From the NCBI GenBank assembly GCA_018398765.1, contig JAHBMJ010000083.1:9278-49277 (forward strand): 40,000 nt of DNA. The letters run 5' to 3'. Below the pieces are notes generated by a model, which worked only from the letters and a program-made list of their open reading frames with translations, ran no database searches and had not been told where the DNA came from. The stretch is from Chromera velia (taxonomy: Eukaryota; Sar; Chromeraceae). Positions 33,215 to 40,000 of the stretch are shown piece by piece. The translations under genes were made by a program, and so were the position numbers. Numbering within the stretch: the stretch's first letter is position 1; each line of letters opens with the position of its first letter.

Positions 33215-35295
33215 CTCTTGAGAATCAATTTGGTGCGTGCGTCAATGCTTCTGCAAGAGAAAAATCGACGTACTCCTGTGAGAAGGCTGGATGCATACAT
33301 AATAATCTGCATGACCGACGATCCACTCAAGTCAGTCTCTCTCGCCAGACTTTTGGTATGTCAGGATCATGCGTATGTGCAAAGAGGCAGACTGTCACAT
33401 AGGTTCTGTAGCTGCCTGTCATCTCTCTTTCACATGTTAATTCTCGGCCCTCGTACGTCCCCGGACTGCATGCGTTGCCGATTTGTTTCCCGATCCGGTC
33501 CCGTCTATGTCACTCGATCTGTTTGACGCATGCATGTGTCGACAGGTAGACGGTCGACTCGATTGGTTCTCTGCCTGCAGGCAAACGAGGAAATGCCCAT
33601 GCAGCTCGAGTGCTTCTGTCTCTCTCCCTGCTTTCCTCCATAGCCTAAATCTGCTTTTGCTTGTCCGCTTGAGTGTCCCTCCCTGTCTCTTTGTGTGCAT
33701 GCTTCCTGCCTCCGTACGCGTCTAGTATTGTCAGGCATGTTTGCCTCTTCCCTGTCTGATTGTATGCTGCGGTGCCCGTCTGTCTGAGTAGCTGTCTGCC
33801 TTCATGCCTGTCTGCCTCACTCTCTATCTACACACCTGTCTGCAATGACTCTGCATAACAGTGTCTGCTCGTCTGCCTGTCACCGGGTTGGTCTATTTCT
33901 CTCTACATATTTACAAATCTTTAACATTCAAATAGTCATAAATTGACTTATGATAGAACTCTAGGATAGAACTGTTCAGGGAATCTCTTCCCTAAACAAG
34001 TCTTTCAAACGTTTTTGTCGTCTTTAAAAAGTTTCTTTATAATTTTTTTCTTCTTGCTCACACAGTTTTCACACTAGTCTAGTTGTTACCATATACTTGC
34101 TAGCGTACTTGTATAGTAATATTTTCTAGAATAATTTGTACTAGTAGCTTTAAGAAAACTTTAAAATATATTTAATTAAACATCATCATCATTATTATCA
34201 TTGTTGATCGATCGGTTTATATGACTATATCGGTCTATAGGCCATCATGCAATGTATGAGTCTGGGACAATGTTGTATTGCCCCTTTATCAGACCATCAT
34301 CTTACCCTATCCCCATCTGTTATGGTCTACTTAGACCGCAACTTAAGTCTTTGATCGCTCTGAGACATTTTGTTGTTTGTGTCCTTTGGCAGACATCAGG
34401 AGAATCATAATGGATGAAGTGAAAGCAGGTGGCAGACTGAGAAGCGGAAGGTCCCGGGTTCGATTCCCACCTCCATTTCTTTTGCCTTTCACGAAAAGCC
34501 GATTTTGGCTCCACGTACGAAACCGATTCCACGTGGCGAGCCGCAACTGAGACCGCGCGGTGCACCACAAGAAACAGAAATTAGCCGATTATGAAAAAAA
34601 AAAATGCAGAGCCGAATAGTTCGAATCGTATCCAAATTTAGTGGAGGACGATCGACCTTTCCAACTCTCAGTCGTGACGAGTCATCACCTTCAATGAACT
34701 CAGATCGACTCAACCTCTTTGAGATCTCATTCAAACCTTCCTACACACACGAACATACACACTGCAAACAGGAAACATAGTAGAGATGCCTAAACGTATA
34801 GAAGGAATCCAGACAAGAGTTCAGCTAGAGAAGGCCCCCGGGCACAGGCCTTGGGCGAGCCCCTTGGTCACTGTCTAGGCTAGCTGGAGCCTTTGGCTGC
34901 ATTGCTCCCACCCTTATGTGATCTCCTTGGGGAACAAACATGCGCCAAAGCTCTCAAAGACTTCAGACTCAGACTTCTAGAGTAGTAAGTAAACCTGATA
35001 GAATGACTGACCTTCATACGCCTATAGAACCTTCTAGCTCTCACCTTTTTGGAGTTAGATGGTGCCTGCATCCTCTCTCATAGCGTGAGAGTAGGTCGTA
35101 ATATGTGGCAACGCTTCAGCTTCGAGCTGTAGTGGTTCTGACCATAAGCAACCTGTCTGGTATGAAAGAGAGAAGCTGAGTTAGGAGCAACCCATTAAGA
35201 AACCACATGAAACTACTTGCCACTGAAATTAGATCACTTCGAGCCTTCGTTCTTCCAGATGAGCTCCTTTCTGCAAAAACTGAAAGAAGCTCTCC
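33215..35295. other. Intergenic, partly AT-rich, no supported gene
   Basis: The first half has TCTG/CTGC-rich sequence. 33900-34260 is AT-rich and includes an ATCATC/ATTATT stretch near 34185. The second half includes a tRNA-like B box (34457). Minus-strand frames at 34320-34570 are open but look like translated repeat. Confidence 0.45.
34427..34480 (+). repeat. tRNA-like promoter remnant (possible SINE head)
   Basis: GGTTCGATTCC at 34457-34467 is a perfect RNA polymerase III B box. GGTGGCAGACTGAGAAGCGG about 25 bases upstream resembles a weak A box. The T stem would have only three good pairs and no anticodon arm can be drawn, so it is not a functional tRNA gene. A tRNA-derived SINE head is the more likely reading. 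Confidence 0.3.
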
Positions 35296-35438
35296 GGGCT
35301 CCCCCCAGCAGACCCAGTCCCTTCATGAAATGCAGTCTGCAGGTGCACACAGACAGAAAGACAGAAAGAGAGACAACAAGAGAGGGAAAAGCGTGTGAGA
35401 GAATGAGACAAAGAACACTTACTTACACTCATGCTTAC

Positions 35439-35485
<47 letters not shown>

Positions 35486-36150
35486 TACACACACACACAC
35501 ACACATACACACATAAATAGGTATCCTTCTGCCCTATCGCAACTACCTATTCGAGGACATATATGCACCCCTATGGCCTACACAGAGGGATGGAGGGAAA
35601 ACTGAGGCTAAAAATGGACCTAAAATTCGAAAGAACTGACTTTTAGAGTCACTCCTGGCACAGCCGCGGGCAAAGGTCCTCTGCCCGCTGGAGGTCTCCA
35701 ATTGGCGTCAAACACCTGCATTCAAGAAAAAAACAGGGATGAAAATGTAAAGGTGCCCATCGGCACCAAAAGTCTTTAAACTCGATTTTCTCAAAACGAC
35801 CCTTTTTTTCTTTAGACGTTCTGTACAAGGGAATGCGACCAATTGGCTACCCAACTGGCCTAACAGGCAACTGACTTGGACTGACTCTTTCTTTCTTTTC
35901 CTTGTCTCCTTTCTCTTGCTTTCTGTTCTCACACAGCAGTCATTTGGGGATACCCTCCCATTTTTCACTGACTTGTGCATATCTAGTGCTCTTTTCTGAA
36001 GTCTATCGCCCTGGTTCCCCAGCACCCCTCCCCCCGGCATCTTTCTTATCTTTTATCCTTCTCACAAACCATACCCCTCACTTTGCTTCTCTCTCACCTT
36101 TCATGAATTTATACATTCATATCACATTCGCACACGAAAAAAGTGTACCT
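35296..36150. repeat. ~855-bp tandem repeat unit R1, without insert
   Basis: The unit begins GGGCTCCCCCCAGCAGACCC and contains an inner CA microsatellite (about 35442-35513), then CTATCGCAACTACCTATTCG, then GTGCCCATCGGCACC at 35753-35767, and ends AAAAAAGTGTACCT. The ATC at 35759-35761 is the uninterrupted form of the site that carries inserted elements in units R2 and R3. Confidence 0.9.
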
Positions 36151-36588
36151 GGGCTCCCCCTAGCAGACCCAGTCCCTTCATGAAACGCAGTCTGCAGGTG
36201 CACACAGACAGAAAGACAGAAAGAGAGACAACAAGAGAGGGAAAAGGGTGTGAGAGAATGAGACAAAGAACACTTACTTACACTCATGCTTACACACACA
36301 CATATATACACACACACACATACACACACACATACACACATAAATAGGTATGCTTCTGCCCTATCGCAACTACCTATTTGAGGACATATATGCATCCATA
36401 TGGCCTACATAGAGGGATGGAGGGAAAACTGAGGCCAAAAATGGACCTGAAATTCGAAAGAACTGACTTTTGGAGTCACTCCCGGCACAGCCGCGGGCAA
36501 AGGTCCTCTGCCCACTGGAGGTCTCCAATTGGCGTCAAACACCTGCATTCAAGAAAAAAATAGGGATAAAAATGCAAAGGTGCCCATC

Positions 36589-37124
36589 CCCTGGGCATTG
36601 ATTTGTACCGACTTTTTATTTACTGGTGCCTACAGCAATGAATATATCTGTCTGAATTCCTAGAATTGCTCGCAACGTCAACCTACCTATGCCTTTCTTT
36701 TTTGCACTTCTGACGGGAGTCTCTACTTTCCACACGCACTCCGAAAGTCCTCTTCCTTATAGAAAAAAAGACCAAACAAGGGACAAAAAGCAAACCGTTG
36801 TTCTGTTCCCCCCTGCTCCCAGATAAAGCAACACATGAAAGAAAGTGCCCGAAAAGGCCGCGTTTCTTTGATCTAACCCGGGCCGTCAGGATTTGTTTGG
36901 AAAAATATGGAGACTACAGAACAACACAGCTTTCATTGAGTGATTCGCTCAAAATCTTCTCTTTGTGCTGTCTAAGAAGCAATCTGAGGACTCTTCTTTC
37001 CATATGTATTCATGGCATTACATGCACTGTCTTCCCTGTCTTGCCATATGTATAGACGGCGCTATGCCTAAATATGCATACCGGGACTACCTACAAAAAG
37101 TCGGTACAAATCAATGCCCGGGGG
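36589..37124. mobile_element. TIR element copy M1 (536 bp)
   Basis: The left end is CCCTGGGCATTGATTTGTAC then CGACTTTTT. The right end is its inverse (AAAAAGTCGGTACAAATCAA then TGCCCGGGG). Flanking trinucleotides are ATC on both sides (36586-36588, 37125-37127), consistent with a 3-bp target duplication. There is no transposase-sized frame, so it is non-autonomous (MITE-like). The TIR does not start CACTA and the target is not TWA, so I cannot place it in CACTA or PIF/Harbinger. Confidence 0.78.
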
Positions 37125-37156
37125 ATCCCCTGGGCATTGATTTGTACCGACTTTTT
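37095..37156. repeat. 62-bp inverted repeat at the M1/M2 junction
   Basis: The right TIR of M1 and left TIR of M2 face each other around GGGATCCC, making a near-perfect palindrome with arms of about 29 bases. Confidence 0.93.
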
Positions 37157-37657
37157 ATTTTCTGGTGCCTACAGTAATGAATATATCTGTCTGAATTCCT
37201 AGAATTGCTAGCAACGTCAACCTACCTATTTTTTTCCTTTCTACACTTCTGATGGGAGTCTCTACTTTCGACATGGACTCCGAAAGGCCTCTTCCTTATA
37301 GAGAAAAAGACCAAACAAAGGGCCAAAAGCAAACCGTTGTTCTGTTCCCCCCTGCTCCCAGATAAAGCAACACATGAAAGAGAGTGCCCGAAAAAGCTGC
37401 GTTTCTCTGATCTAAGTATCAGGATTCGTTTAAAAAAATATGGAGACTACAGAACAACACAGCTTTCATTGAGTGATTCGCTCAAAATCTTTTCTCCGTG
37501 CTATCTAAGAAGCAATCTGAGGACTCTTCTTTCTGTATGTATTCATGACATTACATGCACTGTCTTCCCTATCTCGCCATGTGCATAGACGGCGCTATGC
37601 CTGAACATGCATACCGGGACCACCTACAAAAAGTCGGTACAAATCAATGCCCGGGGG
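37128..37657. mobile_element. TIR element copy M2 (530 bp), head-to-tail with M1
   Basis: Same structure and about 90% or more alike to M1 by eye, with one deletion near 37415 (CCGGGCCGT of M1 missing). It shares the single ATC at 37125-37127 with M1 and is followed by ATC at 37658-37660. Confidence 0.78.
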
Positions 37658-38048
37658 ATCGGCACCAAAAGTCTTTAAACTCGATTTTCTCAAAACGACC
37701 CTTTTTTTTTTAGACGTTCTGTACAAGGCAACGCGACCAATTGGCCACCCAACTGGCCCAACAGGCAACTGACTTAGACTTACTCTTTCTTTCTTTCCCT
37801 TGTCTCCTTTCTCTTGCTTTCTGTTCTCACACAGCAGTCATTTTGGGACATCCCCCCATTTTTCATTGACTTGTGCACATCTAGTGCTATTTTCTGAAGT
37901 CTGTCGCCCTGGCTTCCCAGCACCCCTCCCCCCGGCATCTTTCTTATCTTTCATCGCTCTCACAAACCATACCCCTCACTTTGCCTCTCTCTCACCTTTC
38001 ATGAATTCATATATTCACATCACATTCACACACAAAAAAAGTGTACCT

Positions 38049-38189
38049 GGGCTCCCCCCAGCAGACCCAGTCCCTTCATGAAACGCAGTCTGCAGGTGCA
38101 CACAGACAGAAAGACAGAAAGAGAGACAACAAGAGAGGGAAAAGGGTGTAAGAGAAGGAGACAAAGAACACTTACTTACACTCACGCTT

Positions 38190-38228
<39 letters not shown>

Positions 38229-38480
38229 CACACACACAGGTATGCTTCTGCCCTATCGCAACTACTCATTCGAGGACATACGTGCACCCATACGGCCCAC
38301 ACAGAGGGATGGAGGGAAAACTGAGGCCAAAAATGGACCTAAAATTCGAAAAAACTGACTTTTGGAGTCACTCCCAGCACAGCCACGGGCAAAGGTCCTC
38401 TGCCCACTGGAGGTCTCCAATTGGCGTCAAACACCTGCATTCAAAAAAAAAACAGGGATGAAGATGCAAGGGTGCCCATC
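38049..38480. repeat. Tandem repeat unit R3, left part
   Basis: Matches R1 and R2 from GGGCTCCCCCCAGCAG to GTGCCCATC. The right part of the unit (GGCACCAAAAG onward) is absent because the array ends within the inserted element. Confidence 0.88.
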
Positions 38481-38960
38481 CTCTGGGCATTGATTTGTAC
38501 CGACTTTTTATTTACTGGTGCCTACAGCAATGAATATATCTGTCTGAATTCCTAGAATTGCTAGCAACGTCAACCTACCTATGCCTTTCCTTTCTGCACT
38601 TCTGACAGGAGTCTCTACTTCCCACACGTACTCCGAAAGGCCTCTTCCTTATAGAGAAAAAGACCAAACAAAAGGCCAAAAGCAAACCATTGTTCTGTTC
38701 CCCCCTGCTCCCAGATAAAGCAACACATGAAAGAAAGTACCCGAAAAGGCCGCGTTTCTTTGATCTAACCCGGGCCGTCAGGAGTCGTTTGGAAAAATAT
38801 GGAGACTACAAAACAACACAGCCACAGCTTTCATTAAGTGATTCGCTCAAAATCTTCTCTCTGTGCTGTCTAAGAAGCAATCTGAGGACTCTTCTTTCCG
38901 TATGTATTCATGGCATTACATGCACTGTCTTCCCTGTCTTGCCATGTGCGTAGACGGCGC
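38481..38960. mobile_element. TIR element copy M3, 3' truncated
   Basis: Begins CTCTGGGCATTGATTTGTAC right after ATC at the same target position as M1. It follows M1/M2 until TAGACGGCGC at about 38960, then diverges into unique sequence, losing the right TIR. A six-base expansion (ACACAGCCACAG) separates it from M1. Confidence 0.75.
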
Positions 38961-39270
38961 GGCTCCAGTGCAGTATGGTTGGTGCGCGCATTGCGGAACA
39001 AAGTGCCCCGATCACCCCTGGCACGCCCTGCATGGCAATCACGCGCGATGAATCCGTATCTATACTGTGATAAAAATAGAAGCCGCAAACGACTGACCTT
39101 GCATGCCCTGTGAATGATTACACAAAGCCATCCACATGCTTTAACAGGACGGGCTTCAATCCTCATTTGGCTCAACAGACTCTATTGTTTTGAATTCAAA
39201 CAAAAAGGCTTGACGAGCAGCAAAGATTAGGCTGTTGGAGGACAGAGAGACGGCATAGTATCAAGCCAAA
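38961..39270. other. Unique sequence upstream of the last gene
   Basis: From the point where M3 breaks off to the ATG at 39271 I see no repeat or gene. It presumably includes the promoter and 5' untranslated region of the following gene. Confidence 0.4.
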
Positions 39271-39784
39271 ATGAGGCTTCTCCAGCCTCGCAGCAGTCTC
39301 CCGTCTGACTCCGAAATCCACTCGGTGGCTTCCGATCTTGTCAAGTCCAGACAGTTCTTTGATGAACGAGGAATGTTACTGGGGACAGGTACAGAGAGAC
39401 TGGCTTGTCCGTTCTATAAGAGTGGGCTGTGGAAAGGCTCAAAGAACCATATCGTGACCCATAGATGCAGGTCAGACATTGACGATCTTGCTCACTGGAA
39501 ACAGGTTTTCCCACTGCACATAACGCTAAAAACTTCTGTGCTGCTTACTCGACTCACTGGTTTTCTGTCTTTGCAGAAATACAGACTGTCACAGAGACCC
39601 GAAGTCGTTTTCTGAGAGAGCCGGTAGGTTTCTTCAGAAGACTAGCGGTGGAGTTCACCTTGGGTTGGGCATGATCATCAAGCTGGTCTACTACGTTCTG
39701 GTTGGTGTCGCCTTTGGTACCATGATCAACATGACCAAGCACTCACAACATACCGTCTCCGACTACACCCACTACATCGAGGCA
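39271..39784 (+). CDS. Unrecognised single-TM protein, 5' part (runs off window)
   Basis: Exon 1, 39271-39470, starts with ATG (MRLLQPRSSLPSDSEIHSVA). It contains CPFYKSGLWKGSKNHIVTHR followed by C and ends with donor GTCAGA. Exon 2 starts at 39577 after TTTGCAG; the join restores an Arg codon and reads NTDCHRDPKSFSERAGRFLQ. A single hydrophobic segment follows (LGLGMIIKLVYYVLVGVAFG), then MTKHSQHTVSDYTHYIEA. The likely donor is GTGAAT at 39785, before a CTGT repeat. The Cys/His spacing hints at a small metal site, but this is weak. I do not recognise the family. A donor at 39381 (GTACAG) would be an alternative end for exon 1 but is out of phase with exon 2. Confidence 0.55.
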
Positions 39785-39828
39785 GTGAATCGTTTTTCAG
39801 AATTCTTTTTGCATGTAGATTCATGTAC

Positions 39829-40000
39829 TGTCTGTCTATCTGTCTCTCTTTCTGTCTGTCTGTGCCGTCTGCCTGTCTGTCTGTCTGTCTGTCTGTCTCT
39901 GTCTGACTGTCTATCTGTCTGTGTGTCTGGCTGTCTGTCTACCTGCCTGTCTGTCTGTGTTTCTGTCTGTGTAACTGTCTGTCTCTGTCTGTTTTTTGTC
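39829..40000. repeat. (CTGT)n microsatellite, presumed intron
   Basis: CTGT/CTCT repeats run to the window edge. The Cys-Leu-Ser-Val frame that continues from the upstream exon is a repeat translation, which supports ending that exon near 39784. Confidence 0.85.

Larger units (their letters stand above)
36151..38048. repeat. Tandem repeat unit R2, interrupted by two inserted elements
   Basis: The left part 36151-36588 and right part 37658-38048 together match R1. They are split at GTGCCCATC / ATCGGCACC by 1069 bp made of two copies of a TIR-flanked element. Plus-strand frames spanning the unit borders are conserved between copies only because the DNA is. Confidence 0.9.

Noticed and set aside
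35902-38081. Plus-strand frames of about 93 codons conserved between repeat units
   Set aside because: Conservation reflects recent DNA duplication; they cross unit borders, and codon positions show no preference by eye.

Overview
The window looks like nuclear DNA of an intron-rich, repeat-rich protist. All 18 exons of the best-conserved gene can be placed by protein similarity, and its 17 introns are conventional GT-AG with short 3' pyrimidine tracts, many ending in TGCAG. That argues against a typical dinoflagellate, where GC and GA donors are common. The introns are full of microsatellites, and the octamer TGCATGCA is strongly over-represented. TGCATGCA is a known ApiAP2 target in Apicomplexa, so a chromerid alga (Chromera velia-like) is my best guess. 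This is inference; no ribosomal or organellar marker is present.

Layout: 663-10549 (+) is the spliceosomal DEAH-box RNA helicase DHX8/PRP22, 18 exons, 823 residues visible; any upstream S1 domain is not found. 10550-12450 is an AT-richer spacer. 12451-18032 (-) is a large leucine-rich-repeat (RNI-like) protein whose exons are tandem copies of one module; its 5' end is not found. 18033-19789 is a divergent intergenic region with a 0.3-kb dinucleotide mosaic. 19790-23643 (+) is a 12-TM major facilitator transporter resembling SLC18B1, with a hydrophilic insertion of about 590 residues between TM10 and TM11. 23644-27377 has no recognised gene and contains an AT-rich island. 27378-29771 (-) holds two related, partly duplicated coiled-coil gene models, one apparently broken. 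32462-33214 (+) is a small ankyrin-repeat protein. 35296-38960 is an array of an ~850-bp repeat carrying nested ~533-bp elements with terminal inverted repeats. 39271 to the edge (+) is the 5' part of an unrecognised single-TM protein gene.

The genes do not form a pathway. The main interest is in genome dynamics: splice donors made of, or copied by, tandem repeats; an exon fragment duplicated in an intron; exon-module duplication in the LRR and coiled-coil genes; and an unclassified TIR element seen in both empty-site and filled-site form within the same repeat array. I did not find a defence, biosynthetic or other multi-gene system.
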